This document shows, piece after piece, positions 1 to 12,892 of a stretch of DNA of 64,000 nucleotides. Source of the DNA: Dryas octopetala (taxonomy: Eukaryota; Streptophyta; Magnoliopsida; Rosales; Rosaceae); NCBI GenBank assembly GCA_963921425.1, contig OY992834.1, positions 11,577,271-11,641,270 of the forward strand, given 5' to 3'. The notes below the pieces were generated by a model. It did not search any database. It was given only the letters and a program-made list of their open reading frames with translations, and was not told where the DNA came from. Every line of letters starts with the position of its first letter. Within the stretch, counting starts at the first letter, position 1. The position numbers were made by a program, and so were the translations under genes.

Positions 1-572
1 AAGTAAAGATGCTTGTTCTTATTATTTAGTTTCTGCAACATCTCTGATACCTTAATTATGAAATTTATCTTCTTTTTCTTTTTTCTTTCCTAATAATTGT
101 CTATTTTTGTCAGAGCCTTTGCTTGTTTCAAGTTTCAACGAATAAATAGAATATTACCCCAACGAATTTTTAAGTTTTGCCCAAAAAGTGTGCAAAAACA
201 TTGCAATCCATAATAAAAATTGCATTAAATGGAAGACAGGAACAAAGGAGAAGCTAGGATGAATATTGCATAGTCATTTATGAAGGACAAATTTTTAATA
301 TATAATGGTATAGTACAGCTATTCAGTAATAATAATAAAAGAAAAAACGTACAACTATATGATACACAATTCTTGTTTGATTACTTTGATACATCTCAGC
401 TCAGAAAAGGAAATTTGAGTTTTATTGGGGCTTTTCAAAATTATGGATCATGTAACATACATGACTCCTCTTTCCTAAAAATAATTAACAAAATTGGAGG
501 AAAAAATATCATTGTAACAAATATATTTGACTGCGGCAACACAAAGGAGCAGATGCCTGTCTTTAATGCATA
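1..572. other. 3' flank of the mitochondrial EF-G gene, no gene seen
   Basis: AT-rich sequence past the stop codon of the minus-strand EF-G gene. It should include that gene's 3' UTR and poly(A) region. A 106-codon plus-strand open frame at 280-600 has no recognisable motif and runs into the antisense of the last EF-G exon, so it is not called. Confidence 0.6.
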
Positions 573-3500
573 CTATTCGGCAGCATTGGGGCCCTTGTAA
601 TTGTTTACCAATTGCGCCTGCACATCATTAGAAACAGCCGAGTGCTCTTTGTACTCCATTGTGAATTCACCTTTTCCCTGCAGAGATAGAGGCATCAGAT
701 AGACAAAACTTACATAGAATGCAAGTGGGAATTGGAAAATGGAGTATTTTGCACTTAAAAGTACAGTGTTCTTCATTACCTGTGTCATTGATCGAAGAGC
801 AGTCGAATACCCGAACATGTTGTTCAGAGGGACCTAAAGAGACAATAACATTATTTTTCAAGGACTTATCTCATACAACTGTCATTCAGTTCAGGTATTG
901 CAATCAAGACTAAAATCAAATTTAGCAAATTAATATAAAGTTTTCTTTTATAAGAATTTAAATGTAACAATGAATAGCAAGACACGTCACATAGGTGAAG
1001 TGTCTTCACTCTGAAATCAGATCATCAATTGTTTTAATTGAGCAAATATAGACATAGATACAGTTTAAAGAAGCAAGTATATGGACTAATTCAAGCTACA
1101 AATTTCTTCTTGGTGAGAAAAAAGCATACTTACAAATAGAAAAAACTTCAAGGAATTCCTACATTTTCTCAATTAAAGTAAAACATATATATCTACATAT
1201 AAAAGTTACTCCTACAGAAGCTCCCACATTTCCTAAGAGCAATGCTGATATCAAACTTTTAACTAGAAGAGAAGCTGGAAATATAGTAGTATCATATCAT
1301 GCTTGAACCTTACACAGATGTTGAATAGAATATGCAAATTTTATCAAATTTTCTTAGTGGCATTAAACTATTAAAGTCAAGATGTGCAACAGTGCCCTTT
1401 TTCTTCGGCTATCCAATGAAGATGCATTACATGAAAAGAAAGAGGTACTTACATGGGCAGTAATAACAGAGTCATCTCCCTCCTGGTCATTTCCAACAAT
1501 GATACCTTTTCTCCTATCAAATGAAAGCAGTGATATTTTCAGGTAAAATAATTGGTAATTAAACCATAATACTTCAGTTGACCAAAAAATAAAAAACCTT
1601 AAAACGTTCTAACTGAGGCCCGGAGATATTCGATGGATAAACACTCACTTGTTAATATCACCAGCAACAGTGCCTTGAAATTCTGTAGGTACTTTCAACT
1701 CCACCAGCATAACAGGCTCCAATATCACTGGTCTTGCAGCTGTATAACACTGTTTAACAATTTCAGAAGTTAAAAAACATACAATAACCAGGTCAGAGAA
1801 AATTTTGAAGACAGAGAATAGATTGTGAAGGAAAAATTAATTTCCAATGCTCTGCATGATGCATGGGCAAAATCACAGAATATGAGAAGGACCTTTCTAA
1901 GAATTCATTTCAATCAAACAATTACAAAGAATTCAATCGGAACAAAGGATATGAGAAGGACCTTTCTAAATGCATATATTGCAGCTAATTTAAATGCAAG
2001 TTCACTGGAATCCACAGCATGGGCTGCACCATCAGTTAAAACAACACGAATATTTTCAACTGGATGTCCAATTAATGAGCCCCTGTACAAGGAATAGCAT
2101 TATGAGCAAACACCCTATAGTGTCATAATTCCTGAATATATTAGACATCGTATTATCCAAATTTCCATAACCAACTTTCAAGACCGGACAGGGGACTCAC
2201 GAATTTGCTGCTTCTTTGAAACCCTTCTCAATAGCTGGGATAAAATTTGATGGTATAGCTTGTCCCACGATAATGTTTTCAAATTCAAACTTGGTGGGTG
2301 AACCGGCAGGCAGTGGTTCAACATATCTGCAATGTAGAAATAGAAGAAATAATATTACAAACAAGGGAGAACACCAAGTTGCAGTTACAAAACCAATTAG
2401 CGGGTTTGCCAAGTAACCTGAGTACATGTAAAATGTCATGTACATGATGTGTTGCATAAATACAATCAGGTCTGTAGGATAAAGGCATCATCTGGACTTA
2501 CCCACATACTCGCCCATATTGACCTTGTCCTCCAGATTGCTTCTTATGTAAATAATCAAATTCAGCCCGTTGAGTAACAGTCTCTCTGAAGTTTACACGA
2601 GGTTTTCCAACAGTGGCATCAACCTGTTTAACACAACATATGATAATATGAACAAAGAATCAATACAAGGTGAAAAATGTAACCTACATAACATTAAAAA
2701 TTTGATATTATATATTAGAAAAAGAGAACAGGCCAGGCACCTTATATTCTCTCCGAATGCGTTCAACATAAACCTCCAAATGCAGCTCTCCCATTCCAGA
2801 GATAATTGTCTACTCAAGGAACAATAATTGTAAGGCAAGGCAATTGTTTCTTGAAGTGGAGACAAAATATATTTTGACCATTTGCATTTGAGAGAGAGAG
2901 AGAGAGAGAGGAGATCATATTGTAAATCGAACCTGTCCGCTCTCAGGGTCCAAGCCAACACGGAAAGTAGGATCCTCTTTCTGGAAACGATTCAAAGCCT
3001 TCGAAAACTAGCAACAAAGAAACATAAAGGCCGATTTAAGTAGCATTGAATACTATACATACACACATGCACACTAAAAATCACAGGAAATCCACTCACT
3101 TGTCCTCCAGAATCTTTTGAAACTGGTTGAACAGCTAACGACATCACTGGCTCGGGGACATTCATAGAAGTCATTGTATATTTAACTGACCCATTAGTAA
3201 ATGTATCTCCTGAAGATACAAGAAAACATGTGAGTACAAATTTATAAAAAAACAAACAAAACAAAACAAGGGAAGAAAGCATTATAATCATCAGGTTATA
3301 TGGCTTAATCCCTGTTAGTTTTCATGTACAAAATTAAGAAAGCTATGACTTAAACTTGACTGTAAAAATTTAGATCTTCTCTGAATGACTCCATACAGCT
3401 AATACTCAGCAAATCTAGTAAATACTCAGATTACAAGGAAAACAATGTCAATAATGTAGATCTAGTAAATCTATACATCTATCGTTTATCTAAACATGTG

Positions 3501-6500
3501 TGCACAAGCAGACACATATTGTGCTTCTCAGGACATGAAAAGGGAAGAGTCAAACCTGATGCACAGTCCACACCAAATACAGCAACTATTTGCCCAGCAT
3601 GTGCCTCTTGAATATCCTGTGGATGAAATGCCCCACAAAAAAATAAATATATCAGTAAATTGACAAAGTTTATACCATTTAAGTCTAATTTGCAGTGTTA
3701 ATCCGCTAAAGACAATCTTTCATGTCGCATTTGAATCTAGGAACTCCCCAAATGCCATCCTACCCATGCATCACCAGAGAAGAGACCCACCATCAGAACA
3801 TTTTAGAGATGTTTTATCTTAGAAATTATTTTCACATGTTGAAAGCTCAAATAATTTTATTAGCAGAACTTTCAGAAAAAAAACTAACCTCCATCTCATC
3901 AGAATGCATCCGGACCAAGCGAGGAACCTGTTCCAGGACGATAACAGAAATTCAACAAGACATACAAAAGAATACAAATTAAAGTTTCATACCATTGATT
4001 TGAAAATAGACTTTCCAGAAAAACAAAAAGTAAAAGTTCACCACTGGTAATAGACAAATAACGTAACAGTTCACATCATATAGATGGCAGTCTTCTAAAC
4101 CAAATTCTACTCAACTCAGCTTTATTCCCCAACTGCTTGGGGTAGCTACACGAATCCTTATCTGAAACAAATTGGAAACCACCACAAGAATTTCTTTCAC
4201 CATCCAATCCTCTTTAAGAGTTATATCCTCCACTACATCTCTTGTAGACATTTCCATCCTAATCAGTTTCTACTACTCTTCACCACTGGTAATAGACAAA
4301 TAACGTAACAGTTCACATCATATAGATGGCAGTCTTCTAAACCAAATTCTACTCAACTCAGCTTTATTCCCCAACTGCTTGGGGTAGCTACACGAATCCT
4401 TATCTGAAACAAATTGGAAACCACCACAAGAATTTCTTTCACCATCCAATCCTCTTTAAGAGTTATATCCTCCACTACATCTCTTGTAGACATTTCCATC
4501 CTAATCAGTTTCTACTACTCTTCAACCCTCCTAATCACCTCTTTCAGAGAAATGCAACTCTAAGGTTCATTGATTTTATGGGTCAGTTTGTTCGAGTGTT
4601 CTAACCAAATGGCCTATAAAATTAATGAACCTTGCTTGTTGCAATCATACCAACAATTGTAGTAACTAACTTTTTCAATAAGATACCAACTTTAGTAATT
4701 AACAAGAAAGAGTACAAATCAGAGAGCACGATGTCCACTGTAAATAGAGCTCATATTCTAACAATCTTACAAAGAAGAAACCTTGCAGACACAGTACTTT
4801 TCCCCAAATAAAGCAGCCCTCCAATCTGAAAAAATGCAAATAAAGGCATTTCCTGAAATTCTGTAGACACTGAAGCCCATAAGGATGCCCAACAACGAAC
4901 TTTATCCCACAAACTCCCCCTCCTCACCCCTAAAGCTGTAAAAACATCCTCCTATTTCTTTCCAACCAAATTACACAAAACACAGCCGACACTCTACATC
5001 TCCTTAATACTTCACACTTCTTCCCTCCCCATAAAGCGTGTGCCTTCCACAACACAGAGCAGTACCTGACGCTGGAATTAGCCAGCTCAAAGTAGTTTCC
5101 TTAAACAATTATAGTAAATAATTATCGCTTCCCACAATTGACCTCAATCACCTTGCCTCATATTTAATCTACCATTTTTTTATAAGAACATATTTAAACT
5201 ACCATACAAAATCATATATTACCAGATCATTCCACCTATCATAATTAGCCACCAATTGCTTTTTAAAAAAGATAAAAATAGATTCCAAAAGACTAGATGA
5301 AAAAAACTGGTAGCATGAAACAAATATTGCAGCATAACCATAAGGCATAAAGGCTTCACTTTTTTTTTTTTTTGTGGGTCAAAATTAAATTCCTTGAACT
5401 TTAAGCTGAAACATTACATTCCTTGAACTATTAGCTGAAACATTACATTCCTTGAACTTACCTTAATCTTCTTGCCAGTGTTAATGTTAAAAATAAAATC
5501 ACCCTTCCGAATGACACCTTCATAGATTCTTCATCAACAAAATAATTGTTAGCATAAAATAAGATAAGCAACACAAACTTTACAATGGAAACATAGCACC
5601 TCTAAGGCATACCTTAAATATGTTAACTGACCAAAACGCCCTTCCTCCAATTTAAAAGCCAATGCTACAAGAGGCCCATCTGGAGTTCCACCCAATGTAA
5701 CCTACAGCATTACGACAATTTTTTGATTACCTAGACAGGTATGGAGAATGAAATAAAAGAAAAGTTTCAGGATGAATTTCCGCCAACTTAATACCTTCTC
5801 TTCATCCTTAGTCTGATCAAGAGCATAATTACTGACTTCAGTTGGACAAGGCAAATAACTAAGTACTGCATTCAAAAGTGGTTGTACACCCTGTACTCCA
5901 TAAATGGCAGAAAATGGAAATTATAAAGAGCCACGAGTATCATTAATAAAATTCAGACCAAAATGAGTGGCATATACGAAATCCTTTGACCTAAATGGTT
6001 TTTAAAGGAAAAGGACAACTACTCTAGAGAACTGATGACAACAAGAATTGCCAATATCACAATTATTAACAACAAGGCAATGCAATGCAATGCAACAGAC
6101 CAAAGAAAACCATTGCTTGCTAGAAGACATCCATAATTTCCCACAATGTAATAACATGCAACTGCACCAACAAAGACCATAAAGTCTCAACAAAGCCAAT
6201 GGGGAAAAACCAAAAATATAAAAAATAACAGTAAGGTCCCTGTGTTAGCCCATTTAGGCTTACCTCAAGTAGAACCAAATAGCTATAAAAAGAGAGAAAA
6301 AACCTCTAATTATAGAGAGATTAGATATATCTATGCCCAATTACCCACTGGGGAACCAAATAGCATTTAAGCTGATGATCATAAATTTTTTAGAGCCTTT
6401 ACTGTATAAAATAATACATCATAATCTTCATTAAGCAAAAGCATTTGAAATTTAACACATCAACTTAAAGCAGTTTCAAATTGATTGATGAGTAATGACG

Positions 6501-9467
6501 AGACAATACAATACAATATACACATTGTCCAAAGGAAAAAAAAATTTAAAGAAATACCTTGTTTTTAAATGCACTACCCATGAACACAGGTATAAATTTC
6601 CTTGCTACAGTAGCCCTTCGCACAGCTTCCTACTCAAAAAAGAAAAAGAAAACTTTAAACTTCAAGAGCACAGAAAGATACATAAGCACAATTAATTTCC
6701 CCCGAACAAAATTTGACATTAGAAATAGCACCATCTAGAATTTTCTATGTACAAAATTATATTTTTAACTTTGTAAGAACATACAACCACCAAAACCCGC
6801 AACAGATCAAATGGCAAACAGAATTAAAAATTGTAGCTTATGTCGCATCTGATAAATCAAGAAAATATTTTGTATTTTCATTTTTCCACAACTCTTTCTT
6901 CAGATTTTTTTAATTTTATTTTGTTCAACGTACCGCAAGATCCGTAGATGATATGGGCTCATCATCAAGAAATGCTTCAGCAAGTTTGTCATCAACTTCA
7001 GATACAACTTCAATTAGCTCACGCCTCTTTTCTGCGACTAACGCCTCCATATCAGAAGGAACTTCTTCAGTAACAATCTTTTCACTAAAACATGCAAAAA
7101 GACCATAAGCAAAATTTTAGAAATGGCAAAGCACATCCAAAACAAACCATGCAAACACAATAGTGTTAATAACAGACCCACTAGCACCATGAAAATAGTA
7201 AGCTTTTAACTCCACAAGGTCAATAAGACCCTTGAAATCATCTTCCAACCCAATCGGAACTTGCATGGCAGCACTGTTATGTCGGAGCTTAGACCTTGCC
7301 TACAAGAAAATCAATTTCATTACCACGTCACTATTTAAGGTTCAATATAATTTATATGAACATGTACAACTATCCAGACAAAATTTCAATCTGAACCATC
7401 AAGGGTAATCTGGCTTGTTGCATAACCTTAACTGAAACTAGTAACTTTTAGCATGCTAGTTGCATTGTATCAAAGAAAAAGAAAATTCAAACTTCACTGC
7501 ATGAAGTTGTTGCATAAATTAAAACCATGCAGAAGGCATTTGGCAACATACTATAAACGATACGGACATTGTGAATCAACCGAAACTAAAGATTATTCAT
7601 ATTTTCTACTCAACCGAAACAATATCCTACAAAATTACAATTATATTAACCAAAGAATTTTACATCCCTAGAAATAGAGATTTAAAAACACAATTATCAA
7701 ATCAATTTCTGACAGGTATATTACAGACATGCACTGCAAACCTCAAGGGATAATTAGCAGGCCAAGATCATGAGATATTAGGTACTGGTTTGTGTTCAAT
7801 ATGATGAAGGAAACAGTATACTGAATGCTTTCCCTTGTAGAAAAATAATAAATAAACCTTAAAAAAAATAATAAATCTAAGATCTTTCCATGATTAATCA
7901 ATTTTGAAATGCACCTGGTTCAGAACTTTCCACGGATCTGCACCCATTCGGTCAAGTTTGTTTATAAATGCAATTCTTGGAACTTCATATCTCTTCATTT
8001 GCCGATCAACAGTAATTGACTGACTTTGCACGCCGCCAACACTACAAAGGACAAGAATGGCACCATCAAGAACTCGCAAAGCTCTCTCAACCTCAATGGT
8101 GAAATCAACATGACCAGGGGTGTCAATTATGTTAATCTGCAATGGAAAATTTCTGGTTCTATAAGAGATCATTAGAATATGCAAGGAAGGTAACAGTTTT
8201 GGCTTTTATTCTGGAATTTAGTTAACGCAAGCACAAAGTTTGAAGTACTGCAATTCTTAAATTCAAAATCTTAACTAAAATTCACAGTTCCAGAGTAACC
8301 ACACGGTGAAAAGTTAAGACTCCATCCTCACTTTAGTTTTTAACAAGTAATAATTTTACTAAGGGAAGGCAGTGAAGGAGAAGCATGGATGACAAACTGA
8401 ATCTTACTTGGTGATTTCCAAGATTTTATTTTCTTTTAGAACAGCAGACAGTACGCCAACATATCTACAATAGTAATTTGATTTACCATAATAAGTAGGT
8501 TTAGACAGGAACATATTAATACTGTTTTGTCCTACTAACTCCAAAAGTAATGTTATATTCTAATATGATCTTCACTCCTTCTGGTATTCCCAGGTCTCAA
8601 TTAAGAGCAAAAGTGGCAATAATGCCCACGTTCATTTCCTACAACTTCTCTTCAATGAAAAAGAACTGAATCAAGCCTCTTAAATATTATAGTAGATACT
8701 AAGAAGCAACAAACTGAACTGTTATTCCATCTCTTTGTATATATTAAATTCAAAATCCAAAAGTTTTCAAAAATTTGTAAATTTTAAACTTTAATACTAC
8801 TTAGTTAAGACAACAAAGGACCAAGACCAACTCTAGCTAGACCATATCAAAGTGATCACCTCTCCATTTTCAACAAGTTCATAAATTTAACAATCCAACT
8901 AAACCAACACCATTACTAAGCTAATCCCAAGTTCCCATCTCCCAATACTTAAAACGAAGACCAATTCTTACCATTAAACAACTCTCAATTCCATCGAATT
9001 CCATTACTTTCCGAGCAAGAAAAACAGAAGCAAACCCAAAACCCAGAAACTAGAATTACCTGATAACCATTCCAAGTACAGTAAGTGGCAGCAGACTGAA
9101 TGGTGATTCCCTTCTCTCTCTCCAAGTCCATGGAGTCCATTTTCGCGCCGACCCCATCCCTCCCTCGGACCTCATGAATCTCGTGGATCTTCCCAGTGTA
9201 AAACAGAACTCTCTCGGTGAGGGTGGTCTTGCCGGAGTCGATGTGGGCCGAGATCCCGATGTTTCGGAGCTTGTCCATGGAGTCCTTCCACCAGGGTTCT
9301 TTGTCGTCATTGACACGTGCGAGGTTGCCGGAGGAGAAGTGGCGGAAGTGGAAGGAGCCGAGGAGGAGAGAGGAGGTTGGTGATGGAGATGGGGACGGCG
9401 TCGTTTTGGGGGTGGTGTAGAGGGTATAGAGGAGGCGTGGTGTGGAGGGTCGGGGGAAGCGTACCAT
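573..9467 (-). CDS. MEFG1: Elongation factor G, mitochondrial (20 exons, 756 aa)
   Basis: Translational GTPase that moves the mitochondrial ribosome along mRNA. Exons, 5' to 3': 9467-9060, 8136-7915, 7299-7178, 7084-6934, 6629-6558, 5890-5795, 5701-5613, 5528-5462, 3927-3889, 3616-3556, 3209-3100, 3007-2933, 2809-2741, 2623-2502, 2326-2201, 2082-1962, 1749-1649, 1513-1453, 833-780, 677-573. All have GT-AG borders and phases that join without a break, giving 757 codons including the stop, close to the family's usual ~750 aa. The first ~47 residues are rich in Ser, Pro, Arg and Thr, as in a mitochondrial presequence. The G1 motif AHIDSGKT is at about residues 74-81, DTPGH at 141-145 and NKLD at 195-198. 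The later domains align by eye with EF-G domains II-V. The start at 9467 is chosen because the presequence begins there; an in-frame ATG lies 32 codons upstream at 9563. Intron 8 (3928-5461) holds a 242-bp tandem duplication and the intron at 2934-3006 side has a GA tract. The large intron 8137-9059 shows nothing else. Confidence 0.95.
2889..2911. repeat. (GA)n microsatellite in an EF-G intron
   Basis: A run of GA dinucleotides lies in the intron between EF-G exons 12 and 13 (2810-2932). It is a simple repeat with no sign of function. Confidence 0.9.
4039..4522. repeat. Perfect-looking tandem duplication, 2 x 242 bp, inside EF-G intron 8
   Basis: The segment 4039-4280 is repeated head-to-tail at 4281-4522 and looks identical by eye over the whole unit. 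The unit contains the phrase CCCCAACTGCTTGGGGTAGC, which resembles the CCCAACT..TTGGGGT phrase seen in dispersed plant repeats. The duplication is wholly intronic and does not touch EF-G coding sequence. The lack of divergence suggests it is recent, or that the assembly has doubled it. Confidence 0.9.
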
Positions 9468-10035
9468 GGTTGTGGCCTGGTCAGTAGGGTTTTGGGTTTT
9501 GCGGGGTCGAGGTAAAACCCTGAACCTTCGCTCGCTTCCTTCCCTGAGTTCCCTCTGTGTCACTCACTGAGTCACTGTGTGTTGGTGCTGGTTTTGCGAG
9601 TTGCAAATATTAGGAGAGAGAAAGAAAAAACGGGTCGGGTTGATTGGGCTCAGGTTTTGTTTTTTTTTTTGGGTCAATGATTGGGCTCGGGTTTGTGATG
9701 GGCTTTTTCATTGAATTTGACAACAAATTGAATACTTAGAGATACGAATTCGAAATTAAAATCTCTCAAACATGATAGAGGCAAATTCCTGAAGGCTGGT
9801 TAGTCTACTCAACATGTAGACATGCAGAAAGATATACATAAAAAATTAGGGCCAGTGATAGGTAAGCAGATGAAGACGGGTAACAAATTAACAATGCTAA
9901 GATGGCGCTTAAACTGGACATGGCTTAATGTCATTATTGATTTGAATCAATGACATCCTAAAAGCATAATTAGGTTAAATAAAATTGCAACTAATCACTA
10001 TTTAGATTATAAATTAAGGTTACACTCCAATCATA
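9468..10035. other. Upstream region of the EF-G gene
   Basis: Putative promoter and 5' UTR of the minus-strand EF-G gene. It is purine/pyrimidine skewed near the gene and contains several GGGCTCGG/TTGGGCTC phrases at about 9650-9700, like the TGGGC-type elements common in promoters of plant translation genes. No further gene is visible up to the Mutator-like element. Confidence 0.5.
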
Positions 10036-10045
10036 TTGTTCTTAA

Positions 10046-11562
10046 GAGAAAATGTTAGCAAAAGGACTATAACTATACCCCTATTTTCAGTTGAGGATCT
10101 CGTTTTCACTTTGCATCAATTAAGGACTATTATTTTTCAAGTGCTTCAATCAAGGATATTCCGTCAATTCTGTCAAAACTTCTGTTAAAATTGATCACGT
10201 GACCAATTTATAAGGGCAAAATAGTTTTTTCTCATAAAAAAATAAAACTAAATAAATTTAAACAAATTTAAAAACAAAAAAGAAATTCCCTCCATCTCCC
10301 TCCATCTCTCACCTTCGCCACCCCCTGCACGATGTCCTCGCCCCCTCCTCCCCCTATACCATCGCCATCCCTCCCCCCTCCCCCACCCCCACCCCCACCC
10401 ATCCCAGCTCCATCACCCCAACCCAGCCCTGGCCCCGTCACAAAACCCAGTCAAACCCAGCCCCAGCCCCAGCCCCGTCCACCACACCCTCACCCACTAA
10501 AGCCTTCAATTCACCCAAGTTGACAATAACACCAACTCCAGAGCAATGCTCAGCCATGTGACCCACCTCGTTAAGCTTGATACCCATCTTCTCTTCACTC
10601 CCACCATTGACAACAAACTTCAAAATCCCTTTTTCAACGCTATTTCTGGACAAAACGTCGCCGATTCGTCTACAATTCTTGTCCCTATCTTCGAATCCAG
10701 AAAAGAGGAAGCTGAAACCCGGAAGAGCAGGGTCCGAATCCGTTAAATTGCATAAGAAAATGGGCGGGCACCTAGTCCATGGAAACCGGGTCGACGCTTG
10801 AGTCACCAGGGGGTGAACAACCGCGAGCTTTATATCACGGCTCTAAAACCCGGCTTCCCTGAAGACCCGACTCACAATCGGGTCGTCCAAAATCGACAAA
10901 ATGAAGTTCTTGAGCTCGACCTTCAAAAGCGACGCTGTTTGTTGCTGGTTGTAAATCTGCTGCAAGTGGAAGCTCTCCGGGTGCCTACGCTGGTTCACCT
11001 GCGACCGCTTGAATGTGGCCATGATGGAGTTGGAGACCGACGGCTCCTACTAAGCCTTGGACGACGGCAACCGGTCCAGGGAGACTCCGACCGAGAGCTC
11101 CAACGCTCGCAATTGGAGGCGTGTGGAGTACTCGCTACTCTGGGCTGGTTTGACTGGGTTTGCGACGGGGCCGGGGCTGGGTTGGGTTGGTGGAGCTGGA
11201 TGGGGCCATGGCTGGGACGGGTAGGGGAGGGGGGAGGGATGGCGATGGTATAGTAGGAGGAGGGGGCAAGGACATGGTGCAGGGGGTGGCGAAGGTGGGA
11301 GATGGAGGGAATTTCTTTTTTGTTTTTAAATTTGTTTAAATTTATTTAGTTTTATTTTTTTATGAGAAAATACTATTTTGCTCTTATAAATTGGTCACGT
11401 GACCCTCACGTGATCAATTTTAATGGAAGTTTTAACAGAATTGACGAAATATCCTTGATTGAAGGACTTGAAAAATAATAGTCCTTAATTAAAGTAAAGT
11501 GAAAATGGGATCCTCAACTGAAAATAGGAGTACAGTTATAGTCCTTTTGCTAACATTTTCCC
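10046..11562. mobile_element. Mutator-like non-autonomous element (Pack-MULE), 1517 bp
   Basis: The ends are long inverted repeats. The outer ~290 bp of each arm (10046-10335 and 11273-11562) match in reverse complement with few differences, and the match weakens but continues to about 10450 and 11150. The tips read GAGAAAATGTTAGC and, at the other end in reverse complement, GGGAAAATGTTAGC. A 10-bp direct repeat TTGTTCTTAA flanks the element at 10036-10045 and 11563-11572, in the 8-11-bp range of Mutator-like insertions. No transposase is encoded. The interior is a captured gene fragment (see next entry), which makes this a Pack-MULE. The left end lies about 580 bp upstream of the EF-G start codon. 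Confidence 0.88.
10498..11145 (-). pseudogene. Captured fragment of a D53-like SMXL6/7/8 gene inside the Pack-MULE
   Basis: Read on the minus strand, the interior gives pieces recognisable from the SMXL6/7/8 (D53-like) branch of the Clp/HSP101-related strigolactone-signalling repressors. In order they are YSTRLQLRALELSVGVSLDR, then a segment with [15 protein letters not shown], then [17 protein letters not shown], then RCPPIFLCNLTDSDPALPGF, then GGSEEKMGIKL..EVGHMAEHCSG. The order is that of the family's N-terminal region. The copy is dead: there are stop codons in frame (two after the SSKA segment, one after REAGF), and the stretch expected between IGDVL and the following EKGILKF is missing. 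The donor gene is not in this window. Its sense strand is the same as that of EF-G. The family call rests on memory of the family; I am fairly sure. Confidence 0.8.
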
Positions 11563-11572
11563 TTGTTCTTAA

Positions 11573-11932
11573 TGATGATTAAAGAATGTATTAAAATTTA
11601 TTCAAAAAGCTATTACTATAAGAAAACAAAATAGTGCAGGATCATTAATAGTTTAGTTTTTCTTTTTCTTTTTTGTTCTGTAATGGATCATTAATAGTTA
11701 ACTTTGAATAATATGCAATTATATTTTTTAGGTATCCAACAAGGATGTCTATAAAAGAAAAAAAGCCAAAAATAGGTATGAAAAAGGCATGTATAAGAAT
11801 TGCAATATGATAGTGAAAGCTAAATCTTCTATAAAAGATGTGACTTTTTTCTAATTACGAATCGAACCATTTGAATTTTTTTTTTTTTTTTCAGGAACAC
11901 TTTGGATCTTAATTATACAATGTATTAGATAT
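11573..11932. other. Intergenic AT-rich DNA
   Basis: Sequence between the Pack-MULE and the next MITE. It has T-rich runs and no open frame or repeat that I can support. Confidence 0.5.
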
Positions 11933-11941
11933 AAGTTTTTA

Positions 11942-12192
11942 GGCTTATTCGCGTCAATGCCCCTGAAAGTAATTTCGATTTTCAATTTACCCCCTGAAAC
12001 TTCATTACTCTCACTTTGCCCCTCAAACTTTACAAAATATCATATTTCGTTAAGTCTGCCTATAAGAGCTTATAACGGACTTGACGGAATATGATATTTT
12101 GTAAAATTCGGGGGTAAAGTGGGAGGAATGAAGTTTTAAGGGGCAAATTGAAAATCGAAATTACTTTCAGATGACATTAGCGTGAATAAGCC
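11942..12192. mobile_element. Mutator-type MITE, 251 bp, with 9-bp target duplication
   Basis: The two halves are inverted copies. The element opens with GGCTTATTCGCG and closes with CGTGAATAAGCC, and the arms continue to match through the TTTCGATTTTCAATTT and CATATTTCGTTAAG phrases. The direct repeat AAGTTTTTA flanks it at 11933-11941 and 12193-12201. Length, near-complete fold-back structure and the 9-bp duplication fit a Mutator-derived MITE. It encodes nothing. Confidence 0.85.
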
Positions 12193-12201
12193 AAGTTTTT
12201 A

Positions 12202-12892
12202 TTATGTTACAATATATTTAATTAATGTCTGTTAGTGTTATTTTTAGTAGAGAGAGAAGATTGCATGATTAAACAAGAGTTACAAGAACAGTCTATCATT
12301 ACTACCAATGGTCATTAATCTCCGCTAACAACTTTTAATTTTTTTCGTTTATCCGATGACAACCAAAAATCTTCAAGATAGGGGATTCAAGTTAGCACTT
12401 GTCAAGAAGCTGACCAGTCTCAGATGTTCCATGATGCAAAAGAAAGCATATATGACCTCGAAATGAGGCTATTACAAAATCCTTTGGGATTAGCCTAATG
12501 GTGAGAAAGGGTCAAGAATTAGGTTACAAGTAAAACCAAATCGATCATCTTTAATGTAACCAAAACTAAGAGGCTATGCAAACAAACAAAAAATGATAAT
12601 ATTTGCTGGGCTTGATCCCCCGAGGTTACCTGAAATTTTCTTTTTTGTATAATATTGCAAAGATGCAACAGTCTTGAAGAGCTTTTGTGGCTTAGTATGA
12701 CTGCAACTATAAGGCAAAATCATGGGTTTACAAAATTGATGTTGAACATGTCGACTTGATGCCAATAACAAGCCTTGCTGATAATATTTTTCTCAAAAGC
12801 AATCTTTAAAATTCTGCACAGGTTGATCTTCTGAAAACGCAAAATTTATGGAAAAGAAAGATTCTTTTCATGTATATAGCAAAATGCTAATC
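12202..12892. other. 3' flank of the CNR6-like gene
   Basis: AT-rich DNA downstream of the minus-strand CNR6-like gene. It probably includes that gene's 3' UTR near 12780-12892. The 65-codon frame at 12574-12771 has no motif and is not called. Confidence 0.5.

Noticed and set aside
9174..9420. Plus-strand frames over EF-G exon 1
   Set aside because: They are antisense to the first EF-G exon, which carries the G1 motif and fits the family.
10332..10523. Pro-rich frame at the left arm of the Pack-MULE
   Set aside because: It lies in the C-rich inner part of the inverted repeat and has a mirrored counterpart in the right arm, so it reflects arm composition and not a gene.
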